Shown: in pieces, positions 52,773 through 61,837 of the stretch
How the letters are laid out: every line of letters starts with the position of its first letter
Position numbering within the stretch: the first letter of the stretch is position 1
Origin: Chitinophaga rupis
GTDB taxonomy: Bacteria; Bacteroidota; Bacteroidia; Chitinophagales; Chitinophagaceae
Direction of reading: 5' to 3'
NCBI RefSeq assembly: GCF_900109685.1
Contig: NZ_FOBB01000003.1
Coordinates: 186,001-250,000 of the forward strand
Length of the DNA stretch: 64,000 bases
The notes under the pieces: generated by a model
Told to the model about the DNA's origin: nothing
What the model saw: the letters and a program-made list of their open reading frames with translations, nothing else
The model's database searches: none
Position numbers and translations under genes: made by a program

Positions 52773-53864
52773 ATGCGAATAAAGCATTACTTATCATTCC
52801 TGCTGGGCGGGTTATTGATGAACATAACGGCTCATGCGCAGGATGCAAATACGGCTGCTGCAGATACCTCCCAGTTACCGGGCGCCAACTTCAGCTTACA
52901 GGGTGCGCTGGAAATGTTTAAAAAAGCCGCCTCTCCCGAAGAGTTTGAAAAGCTGCTGAATACACAGGATAATAAGGTTAACAACCTGGACCTCAATGGC
53001 GACGGGAATATTGACTACATAAAAGTGGTGAATAAACGGGAAAATGACGTGCACGTTTTTGTGCTGCAGGCATTGATCTCCGAAACAGAAAGCCAGGATA
53101 TTGCAGTAATAGAGCTCGAAAAAACTGCTGCTGATAATGCCGTGGTGCAGATCGTTGGCGATGAAGATATTTACGGCGAGCAAACTATTGTTGAACCTTC
53201 TTCCGGCAATGATAAAGCTACCGGCGATAATGATGAAAAAGCAGAGCAGCCTTACTTTGGCAGCGGTCCGCACGTGGCTGCCCGCTACGCTCCTGCCCGT
53301 GCTATAATTGTTAATGTGTGGTTCTGGCCCTGTGTGCGGTTTGTATATGCGCCGGCCTACACGGTATGGGTATCTCCCTTTAGCTGGCGTGTACGGCCCA
53401 TCTGGTGGCGCCCCTGGCGGCCCATGCCCTGGGCAGTGTACCGCCCCTACCGCTACTATTATGCACCACATTATACAATAGTACGTACCAACCGGATCGT
53501 GTATGCACCCAGGATCTACCGCCCCATGCGCGTTACATCCGTAACCGTACGTACCCGCAACCAGGTGGTAGTGAACCGTTACCGCGCTACACCGCGCCCT
53601 GCACGCAGTTTCAGCGGGCCCCGTACAGGCGCCACCCGCAGCTTCAGCACACCGCGCAGCAATGGTACCACCCGTAGCTTTAGTACGCCACGCGTCAATG
53701 GCACCAACCGTACTTTTAACGGGCCTAACCGCAGCTTTAATTCCAACACCCGCACTTTCAGCTCACCTAACGGTAACCGGCAGATCACCCGCCAGCGGAC
53801 CAGCGTTAGTGGCCCCCGTGGTTCTGCAACCCGTGCCACGACAAGGGTTTCAAGACATCATTAA
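52773..53864 (+). CDS. secreted protein with Arg/Trp/Tyr-rich and TRSFSTPR-repeat tail
   Basis: A 363-residue protein with a signal peptide (ending AHAQ). Residues ~50-140 form a small domain including LDLNGDGNIDYIKVV, a calcium-binding-like D-x-N-G-D-G loop. The middle (about 165-260) is extremely rich in Arg, Trp, Pro and Tyr (WWRPWRPMPWAVYRPYRYYY), and the last hundred are low-complexity repeats of TRSFSTPR and NRTFNGP. I recognise no family. It may be a surface or cell-wall-binding protein. It is free-standing, with a terminator just after it. Confidence 0.7.
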   Translation: MRIKHYLSFLLGGLLMNITAHAQDANTAAADTSQLPGANFSLQGALEMFKKAASPEEFEKLLNTQDNKVNNLDLNGDGNIDYIKVVNKRENDVHVFVLQALISETESQDIAVIELEKTAADNAVVQIVGDEDIYGEQTIVEPSSGNDKATGDNDEKAEQPYFGSGPHVAARYAPARAIIVNVWFWPCVRFVYAPAYTVWVSPFSWRVRPIWWRPWRPMPWAVYRPYRYYYAPHYTIVRTNRIVYAPRIYRPMRVTSVTVRTRNQVVVNRYRATPRPARSFSGPRTGATRSFSTPRSNGTTRSFSTPRVNGTNRTFNGPNRSFNSNTRTFSSPNGNRQITRQRTSVSGPRGSATRATTRVSRHH

Positions 53865-53887
53865 GCAATAGAACAAGTAATAAAAAA

Positions 53888-53918
53888 CGAGGGTGTATCC
53901 TGCCTGGATACACCCTCG
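53888..53918. terminator. intrinsic terminator after the Arg/Trp-rich gene
   Basis: CGAGGGTGTATCC and GGATACACCCTCG form a perfect 13-bp stem around a short TGCCT loop, followed by TTCCGTTT. The convergent gene ends nearby, so it may act in both directions. Confidence 0.75.
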
Positions 53919-53966
53919 TTCCGTTTGGGCCTTGTCTCCTCAGCCGCCAATCATCTTCATTTGCGG

Positions 53967-54896
53967 TTAATGCAAGCTTATAATACGGCTCATTTGCCAG
54001 TGCCCATTATTCCGTTTCCACAGGGTAATAAATTTGCTGGCATGGGAGGTGGAGCCCTCTACCAGGTTATGAAAGCGGTGATAACCTATTTCTACCGCGC
54101 CATACCCGTTAATGGAATATACCTCAATGCTGCCTTTCATTATTTCACGTTGCACTTTATTGCAGATGTATTTCTTGGTTGATTCCAGCATACCCGCTTT
54201 GGAAGCCAGCAACCCGTTGCGGTCATGGTAAAATTCCAGGTCATCAGCAATCATATCCTGCATCTTTTCCAGGTTGCAGGTATTGTAGGTTTCAAAGAAA
54301 ATGCTGTCCAGACCGGCAATGGTATCATACAAGGCTTTGTTGTCCGGTACATAGGGCGCGGGGGTATACTGCTGCGCGGCGGCCGTTTCTGGTAAGGGCC
54401 GGGTTACCTGGTAATCCAGCTCACGGGCCATTTTCCAGGCATTACCTTCTTTTTTCCAGGTACGGGTGAATTTGGAGATCTCTACCAGCTGCTCCGGCTG
54501 ATTATCCGGTAAAATATAGAAATGCTGCACACCGGTCTGTATGGCCTCCTGCCCGCTTACTGCAAATACCTGTAAGCTGCCGGGTACTATTGTACGGCGC
54601 AGGTGGCCCTGCATGCATATTTTTTTTATGCTGTTGGTAAAGTCGGCCAGCGGCTGTACCGTGGTAGGATTATCCAGTCCGTTATCATGGTAGAACACAA
54701 AATCCTTTGTAAGTATTTCCTCCACTTTCTGCGTATTACAGTCTTTTTGGGCATAGTGGAAAAGCAGGCTGTCCTGGCGGTACAATTGATCAAATAAAGG
54801 CCCTGAAGTGGCGGTTTCAGGTTGCTGGGCAAAGGCTTTTAGGGCGCCTGAAAAGATAAAGGCAACGCATAAAACGTTGGTAAGGATCTTTTTCAT
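53967..54896 (-). CDS. secreted protein with two DUF4440/NTF2-like domains
   Basis: About 309 residues from ATG 54896 (an upstream TTG-less extension adds charged residues only). A signal peptide (MKKILTNVLCVAFIFSGALKAFA) precedes two NTF2-like repeats of about 120 residues, each with the pattern ...DFVFYHDNGL... or DLEFYHDRNGL... and a final W-K...N-x-W-K/Q strand. Such domains are small ligand-binding cone folds; function is unknown. It stands alone. Confidence 0.8.
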   Translation of the reverse strand: MKKILTNVLCVAFIFSGALKAFAQQPETATSGPLFDQLYRQDSLLFHYAQKDCNTQKVEEILTKDFVFYHDNGLDNPTTVQPLADFTNSIKKICMQGHLRRTIVPGSLQVFAVSGQEAIQTGVQHFYILPDNQPEQLVEISKFTRTWKKEGNAWKMARELDYQVTRPLPETAAAQQYTPAPYVPDNKALYDTIAGLDSIFFETYNTCNLEKMQDMIADDLEFYHDRNGLLASKAGMLESTKKYICNKVQREIMKGSIEVYSINGYGAVEIGYHRFHNLVEGSTSHASKFITLWKRNNGHWQMSRIISLH

Positions 54897-55044
54897 AAAC
54901 GATTTGTATTGATTATCAGGTAAATAAGATTTTTTACTTCGATTGCAATACAAAGATATATGTTTTTAATAGTATTATGCAATACATACTACTATATATT
55001 TTTATAGCCAGCTCGGCAAAGAGGGTGAGCTTAGCTATAGCAGC

Positions 55045-55077
55045 AATAAAAAAGCCGGCCTCATGGACCGGCTTTGC
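55045..55077 (-). terminator. terminator after the MBL-fold gene
   Basis: Read on the minus strand, AAAGCCGGTCC and GGCCGGCTTT form a stem followed by TTTTTATTG. It lies 37 bases past the stop of the metallo-hydrolase gene. Confidence 0.7.
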
Positions 55078-55113
55078 TGTGTACAGCAGTGGGATAGTTA
55101 CCTGAAAAAATCT

Positions 55114-55863
55114 TTATTTGCCCGGGTACCAGTTACGCAGGCGTACTTCAATATTCTTATCACCGGCATTTACCAGCTCTTTAAATTGGTTTACATCGCT
55201 CAAACCGTTCTGCCCGCGGTAGTGATACGGGTATACGATCTTAGGCTTAAAGGCCAGCACCGCTTCTGCCGCCTGTTTTACATCCATGGTGTAAGGCAGG
55301 TTCATACAAACAAAAGCTACATCAATATTCTTAAGCGCCTTCATTTCAGGAATGCCTTCCGTATCGCCGGAGAGGTAAAGGTTCTTACCGCCAATGTTCA
55401 GTACATACCCGTTGCCGCGGCCTTTGGTATGGCGTGGATTTGTGCCCATGTTGTACATGGGAATGGCGGTAATGGCAATGCCTGCCTGAGTAGTATGGCC
55501 CCCATTATTTAATACCACGGCCTTTGCCTTCAGGGCCGGCGGCAGCAGATCAGCCACTGCCTGTGGTACTACCAGTATGGTTTTAGGTGTTTTTACTTTT
55601 ATAATGCTGGCGGTATCAAAATGGTCGCCATGTATATCGGTGATCAGTATAATATCCGGTGATTTTATGCCGCTAAAATCTGCGCCGCCTGCGGGATCTG
55701 CGTAAATAGTCGTATTGCCGATAGTAAAGGCCAGGCTGGCGTGTTGAACAGGTGTAATGGTTAAATTGCCCTTAGCGGTTGGCAAAACATCTGCCTTATT
55801 CTGTTGTGCCGTTACAGCAGCAACCACAAAAAGCGCGCATAAGGTAAGAAGGTTGAATTTCAT
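55114..55863 (-). CDS. secreted MBL-fold metallo-hydrolase
   Basis: A 249-residue protein with a signal peptide (ending AVTAQ). The metallo-beta-lactamase fold is shown by ITDIHGDHFD (H-x-H-x-D-H variant with Ile in place of Thr), a later GGHTTQAGIAITAIPM and LYLSGDTEGIPEM near 183 and YPYHYRGQ near 226. It resembles the UlaG/YycJ-like clade. Substrate unknown; likely a phosphodiesterase or lactonase in the periplasm. Confidence 0.85.
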   Translation of the reverse strand: MKFNLLTLCALFVVAAVTAQQNKADVLPTAKGNLTITPVQHASLAFTIGNTTIYADPAGGADFSGIKSPDIILITDIHGDHFDTASIIKVKTPKTILVVPQAVADLLPPALKAKAVVLNNGGHTTQAGIAITAIPMYNMGTNPRHTKGRGNGYVLNIGGKNLYLSGDTEGIPEMKALKNIDVAFVCMNLPYTMDVKQAAEAVLAFKPKIVYPYHYRGQNGLSDVNQFKELVNAGDKNIEVRLRNWYPGK

Positions 55864-56023
55864 ATATGGTTCCGGTTATACAGTAAATTTAAAAAAGTTA
55901 TGCATAGTATGGTAGTGCCCGGCAGTAAATTATTCTTGTGTTAATATTTACCGCTTACCCCCACCCCCGTCTTCCGGGGCCGGAAATGATCCATAACCGG
56001 TAATTTCATGCTACTAAAGCTAA

Positions 56024-56194
56024 TTAGAAAAGCGGAAAGCGTGGGAACTAACACCTTTTGAACTGGAAAATTTCAAAACATTTACTACATTAGGTGCAGC
56101 TGCAGCGCAGCTGATCACAGACGATCCACGTTATGAAGAATTTTTAGTATTTACGGGAGCAGGACAGGAACGATCACTTTTATACCTAAAATGA
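56024..56194 (+). pseudogene. possible gene remnant, 56 codons, no start
   Basis: An uninterrupted frame from 56024 to TGA 56192-56194 reads LEKRKAWELTPFELENF and ends with TGAGQERSLLYLK. It has no ATG, GTG or TTG at a sensible place and is blocked upstream by TAA. It looks like the end of a once longer gene, though I do not recognise the family. It is the only sign of coding in the gap 55864-56267. Confidence 0.35.
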
Positions 56195-56267
56195 ACAATG
56201 AATCTACAAATGCCTACTATGGCTGATTACAGCGTTTTATTCAAACCATCACCGCACATTAACTAGT

Positions 56268-57368
56268 ATGAAAAAATTTTTATCAACCATCCTCATCGCA
56301 GCAGGGACTTTATTTATTGCAAACAATTCACAGGCGCAGGGTTGCGTAGCTTTACGCGGCAACGGATCTACCTGCATGCTCCCCCACCAGGACGAAAACA
56401 GCTCCGGCAAATGGCTGTTCACCACGGGAGCCCGCTATTTCAAGTCTTACAAACACTTTAAAGGCCGGGAAGAACAAAAGGAACGGCAAACACAGGGTAC
56501 GGAAGTGATCAATCACCAAACTGCCATTGACCTTTCCCTGACCCGCATCCTGGACGAGCGCTGGAGCATTATGCTGGATGTGCCCATCCTGGCCAATGCC
56601 CGCTCCTCCCTGTATGAGCATGGCCTTGTTAACGGCGTCAATAAATTTAACCAGCGCCACAGCATGCATTCTTTTGGTTTGGGCGATATGCGCATAGCAG
56701 TATACCGCTGGCTGCTGGATCCTCACAAAAATACCCGCGGCAATATACAGGCCGGCCTGGGTATTAAGTTTGCCACCGGCGATTATGATGTAAAGGATTA
56801 CTGGTATAACGTAGGCCCCAACGGCACTAAGGAGCTAAGAGAAGTGGACCAGTCCATACAGCTGGGCGATGGTGGTACCGGCGTTACCATGGAGCTGAAT
56901 GGCTATTATAATTTTACCCACCACATTGCCGTATATGGAAATGCGTATTACTTAATGAATCCGCGGGAGCAGAACGGCGTGCGCACCTGGCGGGAAACCT
57001 TATCCCCTGCCCTGGCCAACGAAGCCATTTGCAGTGTGCCTGACCAGTATATGTTCCGCAGTGGGGTAAGCTATGCTAACGCGCAATTCACCGGCTCTGT
57101 AGGCGCCCGTATAGAGGGGATTCCCGTGCATGACCTGGTAGGCGGCAGCGGCGATTTCAGAAGGCCCGGCTATGTATGGTCTGTTGAACCGGCCGTTTCC
57201 TACAACCTGGGAAAAACCCGGCTGTTTGCATCTGTACCCGTAGCTTTTGTACGTAACAGAACGCAAAGCGTTACTGATAAGGAAAGAAGCACCCCCACCA
57301 ATAAAGTGAACGGCGATGCTGCGTTTGCTGATTATGTGGTGAATGTTGGATTCTCTGTGAGGTTCTGA
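56268..57368 (+). CDS. outer-membrane beta-barrel protein of unknown role
   Basis: A 366-residue protein with a signal peptide (ending SQAQG). Cysteines near the mature N-terminus (GCVALRGNGSTCML) may form a disulfide. The rest alternates short aromatic strands (YFKSYKHFKG, NVGFSVRF) typical of outer-membrane barrels, ending in Phe as the assembly signal requires. It is free-standing and followed by a 20-bp perfect inverted repeat. No transport substrate can be named. Confidence 0.7.
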   Translation: MKKFLSTILIAAGTLFIANNSQAQGCVALRGNGSTCMLPHQDENSSGKWLFTTGARYFKSYKHFKGREEQKERQTQGTEVINHQTAIDLSLTRILDERWSIMLDVPILANARSSLYEHGLVNGVNKFNQRHSMHSFGLGDMRIAVYRWLLDPHKNTRGNIQAGLGIKFATGDYDVKDYWYNVGPNGTKELREVDQSIQLGDGGTGVTMELNGYYNFTHHIAVYGNAYYLMNPREQNGVRTWRETLSPALANEAICSVPDQYMFRSGVSYANAQFTGSVGARIEGIPVHDLVGGSGDFRRPGYVWSVEPAVSYNLGKTRLFASVPVAFVRNRTQSVTDKERSTPTNKVNGDAAFADYVVNVGFSVRF

Positions 57369-57378
57369 TGGAATGTAA

Positions 57379-57430
57379 AATGTAAAAGTGGAATGCAGTC
57401 CGTTGTGTTCCTGCATTCCACTTTTACATT
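57379..57430. repeat. 20-bp perfect inverted repeat between convergent genes
   Basis: AATGTAAAAGTGGAATGCAG (57379-57398) and its exact complement (57411-57430) flank a 12-base loop. The arms share AATGTAAAA with the elements at 16.9 and 43.7 kb. Placed between convergent genes it can act as a bidirectional terminator. Confidence 0.65.
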
Positions 57431-57432
57431 CC

Positions 57433-58413
57433 TCACGCTACAACCGCCTCATTATTGTACTTGTTCCGGTAATCAATGGGCGAGAGCCCGGTGATCTTCT
57501 TAAACACGGTGCGGAAAGATTTTGTATCGTTATACCCTACTTCATACATTACTTCATTCACATTCTTTTTACTGATCTCCAGCATTTTTTTGGCTGCTTC
57601 AATGCGTACGCGCTGTATATATTCTGCGGGGGTATTGTTCGTGGCTTTTTTAAAACGGCGGTCAAAGTGGCGGCGGCCAATGGCAAACTTCACGGCCAGG
57701 TCGTCTACCGACAGGTGTTCCGTGAGGTTGGTCTCAATAAACTCCTGCGCACGTTTAATGGGCTCATCCTCATGTTTCTTTTGCCCGTTGAACATAATAA
57801 AGGGCGACTGGCTTTTGCGGTCTATTTCCAGGGCAAACAGCTTGGCCGCCATAATGGCTATTTCGCGGCTGGTATATTTCTCTACAATATATAACAGCAG
57901 GTTCCAGTAAGAGTTAGCGCCGCCGCTGGAGTACAGGCCTTTCTCTTCCGTGATCACACGCCCGTCAACCAGCGTTACATCAGGGAACATTTCACGGAAC
58001 TCATTGGCTGTTTTCCAGTGGCTGGAACATTCCTTGCCATTCAATAAGCCTGTGGATGCCAGCAGGAAAGCGCCAATACAAAGGCTGGCTACTTCCGCGC
58101 CTTTTTTGTGCTGCTCAATGATCCAGGGTATAAAATCTTTGTTCAGCTCCAGGGATACCTTCAGATCGCTGCCCAGTGCAGGAATAATGATCAGGTCCGT
58201 TTTTTTCACTTCAGTGGTCAGCTGGTCCGCATGCACGGAAAAGATGCCGCCATTCAGCTTAACCTCTTTGGTGAGTCCTACCATTTGTATGTTGAATAAG
58301 GCAGGTTGCCCGGCAGCAGTTAAAAAGTCATTTACTGTGGTAAACAAATAACGTGGATCGGCAATGGTGCCTAAAACAGCCTCGTGTGGCACAAGGATGG
58401 ATACGTGTTTCAT
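57433..58413 (-). CDS. GlxA-type AraC regulator with DJ-1/PfpI domain
   Basis: A 326-residue regulator. The N-terminal ~190 residues form a class I glutamine amidotransferase-like (DJ-1/PfpI) domain with the nucleophile elbow ASLCIGAFLLASTG near 109; the C-terminal AraC helix-turn-helix includes FAIGRRHFDRRFKKATNNTP near 245 and VGYNDTKSFRTVFKKITGLSP. Such proteins are often regulators of small-molecule or stress responses. It is divergent from the DHFR-like gene. Confidence 0.9.
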   Translation of the reverse strand: MKHVSILVPHEAVLGTIADPRYLFTTVNDFLTAAGQPALFNIQMVGLTKEVKLNGGIFSVHADQLTTEVKKTDLIIIPALGSDLKVSLELNKDFIPWIIEQHKKGAEVASLCIGAFLLASTGLLNGKECSSHWKTANEFREMFPDVTLVDGRVITEEKGLYSSGGANSYWNLLLYIVEKYTSREIAIMAAKLFALEIDRKSQSPFIMFNGQKKHEDEPIKRAQEFIETNLTEHLSVDDLAVKFAIGRRHFDRRFKKATNNTPAEYIQRVRIEAAKKMLEISKKNVNEVMYEVGYNDTKSFRTVFKKITGLSPIDYRNKYNNEAVVA

Positions 58414-58656
58414 TTGATGTTATTTTGTTGTTGCGGTTTAGACAGCCTTTCGCATAACATAGTCCGTGAAAAAACTTATCATGACCGGTTAGCTGGTTTT
58501 TGTAAAATAATGAAAAAAGTCGAAACCCACCCTGCCCTAAGTCCGGTTCACCCACCTTTCAACCCTTTGCACCGGCGTATCTTTGAGGATCAATTACTAT
58601 AAAAGCTAACCGATGCAGCATGAGCCGATATTATTAAGCCTGGAAAAAGGTTGGAT

Positions 58657-59265
58657 ATGAGAAAGGTGATCGTATCCATGAACGTTACGCTGGATGGCTT
58701 TATGGCCGGCGCCAACGGAACGCTGGACTGGCATTTTCCGCTGTGGAATGATGAGATGACCAGCCACATAGCTGATCAGCTGCAAACCGTAGACACTATT
58801 TTACTGGGGCGCATGAGCTACCAGGTAATGGCGCAGTACTGGCCCTATGCCGACTGCTATACTATGCCCAGCCCTGCGCAAATGGACTTTGCCAGCCGCA
58901 TGAATAACTATACCAAGATCGTTTTTTCCCGTACACTGCGCAAAGGCAGCTGGAAAAATACGCACATTATCCGCAGCCGTATTAAAGAGCAGATCCTGGA
59001 AATGAAACAGCAACCCGGCAGGGACATGATCATTTTCGGCAGCGGCAGCATTGTGCAAACCTTTACCCGTTTAGGACTGGTGGATGAATACCGGCTATGG
59101 GTGCACCCGGTGATCCTGCAAAACGGAATGCCCCTGTTCCGCGATAAACGGCCTAACGCCCAGCTGCAATTATTAAAAACAAAAGCCTTCAGCACCGGCG
59201 TGGTGGTATTGTATTACCAGGCCATGGCGCAGAAAACGGCAAATAACCTGTATATAGCGGGATAA
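58657..59265 (+). CDS. dihydrofolate reductase family protein (RibD C-terminal type)
   Basis: About 202 residues starting at ATG 58657, with AAAAAGG just upstream; a TTG six bases earlier is less likely. RKVIVSMNVTLDGFMAGANG near the start, ILLGRMSYQVMAQYW near 48 and IIFGSGSIVQTFTRLGLVDEY near 125 are the RibD C-domain/DHFR-like signature. These proteins reduce small molecules with NADPH, but the substrate here is not known. It is cotranscribed with nothing obvious. Confidence 0.88.
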   Translation: MRKVIVSMNVTLDGFMAGANGTLDWHFPLWNDEMTSHIADQLQTVDTILLGRMSYQVMAQYWPYADCYTMPSPAQMDFASRMNNYTKIVFSRTLRKGSWKNTHIIRSRIKEQILEMKQQPGRDMIIFGSGSIVQTFTRLGLVDEYRLWVHPVILQNGMPLFRDKRPNAQLQLLKTKAFSTGVVVLYYQAMAQKTANNLYIAG

Positions 59266-59266
59266 A

Positions 59267-59306
59267 TTTTGTTTAAACTTTATCCATACAACATTAAACA
59301 TCATTT
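59267..59306. promoter_or_regulatory. repeat of the crt promoter element, after merR
   Basis: TTTTGTTTAAACTTT and ACATTAAACATCATT form an element with TGTTTAA/TTAAACA arms 24 bases apart. The same two halves recur at 60258-60294, in the crtI promoter. This copy lies between the ends of two convergent genes, which is an odd place for an operator. Confidence 0.45.
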
Positions 59307-60191
59307 CAACCGTAAAAAGGCAATCAGGTCAGCCACCCGGTAAGCATGCTTAGGCAATTCAATACCGGCAGATGAAGGTACCAGGCCGGTGTAAAATATT
59401 TTCTTACCAGGAAAAGCTTTGGCTAACAACCGGGTAAAATGCTCATAATCCTTTCGCTGGGTGGCGTTGATCATTGCCGTTACAACCAGGTCCGGGCGGC
59501 AGATGCCGGTAATGCGCTGCAGACTTTCCAGGGGTACAGACTGGCCCAGGTAAATAGCTTTATACCCTCTTGCCCGGAACGCGTAATTATAGAACAATAA
59601 GCCCAGCTCATGCAGCTCGCCTTCCGGCAAGAATAGCAGTACGGTTTGGGCATTGGCAGCCGGGATCACATTAAGCGCATCCGTGGCTGCGATGATCTTT
59701 TGCCGGATAATATTTGAAATAAAATGTTCCTGGGCAGGATTAATGGTACCGGTTTGCCACATCAGGCCAATACGCTCAAAGAAAGGGAATATAATGCTTA
59801 CCACCGTTTTCTCAAATCCCCTGTTCATTATGGCCGAATGAAAGGTTTTGTTGAACTGCGCTTCATTCAGCTCTATCATGCTTAACAGCAGGTTCTCCTG
59901 GTAGTTGTCCTTGTCCTGCTTTACCACCTGCAGATCGGATAAACGCCGCGCAATCTCGCCCTCCGACATTTCACTGATCGCAGAGATCTTATACCCGTGG
60001 TTATTCAGCACACTGATGTTCAGCAGATGACGAAGATCGTCATTGGAGTAGTAACGTATATTTGTATCCGTACGTTCCGGCTTAATAATACCATACCTTT
60101 TCTCCCAGATACGGATAGTATGCGCCTTTACGCCGGACAGGCGTTCCAGGTCCCTGATCGAATATTTGCCGGTGGATTGCATACGTAACAT
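59301..60191 (-). CDS. MerR-family B12-binding photoreceptor regulator, CarH/LitR type
   Basis: A 296-residue regulator, ATG 60191 chosen (a TTG three bases before is possible). The MerR helix-turn-helix is YSIRDLERLSGVKAHTIRIWEKRYG; a cobalamin-binding region follows in two parts. MWQTGTINPAQEH near 165 is the W-x9-E-H motif that caps adenosylcobalamin in CarH, and PEGELHELGLLFYNYAFRARG near 215 holds the B12-coordinating E-x-H-x-x-G. In CarH the B12-bound tetramer represses carotenoid genes in the dark and falls apart on light. This gene is divergent from crtI, so light control of the cluster is expected. Confidence 0.87.
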   Translation of the reverse strand: MLRMQSTGKYSIRDLERLSGVKAHTIRIWEKRYGIIKPERTDTNIRYYSNDDLRHLLNISVLNNHGYKISAISEMSEGEIARRLSDLQVVKQDKDNYQENLLLSMIELNEAQFNKTFHSAIMNRGFEKTVVSIIFPFFERIGLMWQTGTINPAQEHFISNIIRQKIIAATDALNVIPAANAQTVLLFLPEGELHELGLLFYNYAFRARGYKAIYLGQSVPLESLQRITGICRPDLVVTAMINATQRKDYEHFTRLLAKAFPGKKIFYTGLVPSSAGIELPKHAYRVADLIAFLRLK

Positions 60192-60257
60192 CAAAATTAA
60201 TTTTTATTTGGATAAAGTCAGGCCCTCGTTGATCTTTCTCCCATAATGCCTTTCATA

Positions 60258-60299
60258 TTTTGTTTAACTTTTTTGTTAAAACATTAAACATTATATTTG
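60258..60299. promoter_or_regulatory. crtI promoter and putative CarH operator
   Basis: TGTTTAA at 60261-60267 and TTAAACA at 60284-60290 are inverted 7-mers 23 bases apart, overlapping a Bacteroidota promoter: TTTG (60272-60275), 16 bases, TATATTTG (60292-60299). A repressor bound here would block polymerase. The arrangement fits CarH-type repression. Confidence 0.5.
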
Positions 60300-60325
60300 G
60301 AGTATACAAGGCTAATAAGATTGTT

Positions 60326-61837
60326 ATGGGGAAATCGGCACATTCCAAATCGGCTATTGTTATTGGTTCCGGCTTTGCCGGGTTATCCGGCGCTATTTGC
60401 CTGGCAGCTGAAGGGTACGACGTAACTATTATTGAAAAGAACAGCCAGACCGGTGGCAGGGCGCGTATGCTGGAAGCATCGGGATTCCGGTTTGATATGG
60501 GCCCCAGCTGGTACTGGATGCCGGAGGTGATACAGCAGTTTTTTAAACGCTTCGGAAGATCGCTGGATGATTATTTTCACCTGCAGCGGCTGGATCCCTC
60601 CTACCAGGTTATCTTTAGCGGGGAAGATGCTCTGTCCGTGCCCGCTGACTATGAAGCGCTCAAAAAGCTGTTTGAATCCATTGAGCCGGGCAGCGGCACA
60701 CAGCTGGACGCTTTTTTGCGGGAGGCCCGTTACAAATACGAGAGCGGGATGCAGCACTTTGCATACAAACCCGGGCAAAGCCTTACGGAATTTATAGACC
60801 CCAAAGTATTCCGTTCCCTGTTCCGCATGGATATGCTTACCTCTTTCAGTAAACATGTACGCAAATATTTCTCGCATCCCCGTTTATTGCAGATCCTGGA
60901 ATTTCCCGTGTTATTCCTGGGGGCGGAACCGGCTAAGATACCTGCGCTTTACAGCATGATGAACTATGCAGATATGCGCCTGGGTACCTGGTACCCCCAG
61001 GGCGGCATGCACTGCCTGGTAACAGCCCTTACGTCGCTTGCGCAGGAAATGGGGGTGGATCTATTATTAGACACCGAAGTATTTAAATTAAATGTGCAAA
61101 ATAAAAAGGTGAAGCACGTGCATACCACCAGGGGCTGCTTTTCCGCGGACATAATCATTGCGGCGGCAGATTACCATCATGTGGACCGGTGCCTGCTGTC
61201 ACCGCAGCATTCCAGCTATTCAGATCATTACTGGGAAACACGTAAAATGGCTCCCTCCTGTTTGCTATATTATGTAGGGGTTAATAAAAAGCTGCCACGC
61301 CTGCAGCACCATAACCTTTTTTTTGAAAGCGACTTCAGCGAACACGCCGCCTGCATTTACAACACCCGGTCCTGGCCCGAGGATCCGCTGTTCTATCTAT
61401 GCTGCCCGTCTAAAACCGACAGAACAGTAGCGCCGCCGGGTATGGAGAACCTGTTCTTCCTGATACCCACCGCGCCGGGCCTGCCGGATAACGCTACCAT
61501 CCGCAATCATTATTTTGATATGCTCATAAAAAGGACCGCAGACTTTTGCGGAGAGGATCTCAGTTCAAACATTGTGTTCCGGCAAAGCTATGCCCACAAC
61601 AATTTTGTCGAAGACTATCATGCATTTAAAGGAAATGCATATGGGCTGGCCAATACACTGAAACAAACAGCTGTATTAAAACCTTCTATCAGAAGCAAAC
61701 GGGTTAATAACCTGTTCTTTGCCGGGCAGCTTACAGTACCGGGGCCCGGTGTGCCGCCAGCCATTATTTCCGGGCAGGTAACAGCCGGCTATATTATCAA
61801 ACATTATAACAAGCGGGTGTATGAAAGCGTTATTTGA
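60326..61837 (+). CDS. crtI: phytoene desaturase/dehydrogenase CrtI
   Basis: A 503-residue FAD enzyme; ATG 60326 is used, because the earlier ATG at 60260 lies inside the promoter. SAIVIGSGFAGLSGAICLAAEG is the FAD-binding start, GGRARMLEASGFRFDMGPSWY the following family block, and FAGQLTVPGPGVPPAIISGQ the C-terminal FAD contact. It desaturates phytoene stepwise, toward lycopene, using FAD. First gene of the carotenoid operon; its stop overlaps crtB by 17 bases. Confidence 0.93.
   Translation: MGKSAHSKSAIVIGSGFAGLSGAICLAAEGYDVTIIEKNSQTGGRARMLEASGFRFDMGPSWYWMPEVIQQFFKRFGRSLDDYFHLQRLDPSYQVIFSGEDALSVPADYEALKKLFESIEPGSGTQLDAFLREARYKYESGMQHFAYKPGQSLTEFIDPKVFRSLFRMDMLTSFSKHVRKYFSHPRLLQILEFPVLFLGAEPAKIPALYSMMNYADMRLGTWYPQGGMHCLVTALTSLAQEMGVDLLLDTEVFKLNVQNKKVKHVHTTRGCFSADIIIAAADYHHVDRCLLSPQHSSYSDHYWETRKMAPSCLLYYVGVNKKLPRLQHHNLFFESDFSEHAACIYNTRSWPEDPLFYLCCPSKTDRTVAPPGMENLFFLIPTAPGLPDNATIRNHYFDMLIKRTADFCGEDLSSNIVFRQSYAHNNFVEDYHAFKGNAYGLANTLKQTAVLKPSIRSKRVNNLFFAGQLTVPGPGVPPAIISGQVTAGYIIKHYNKRVYESVI

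Noticed and set aside
57388..57894. Plus-strand frame in the GlxA regulator region
   Set aside because: Shadow of the minus-strand regulator, which has full DJ-1 and AraC domains.
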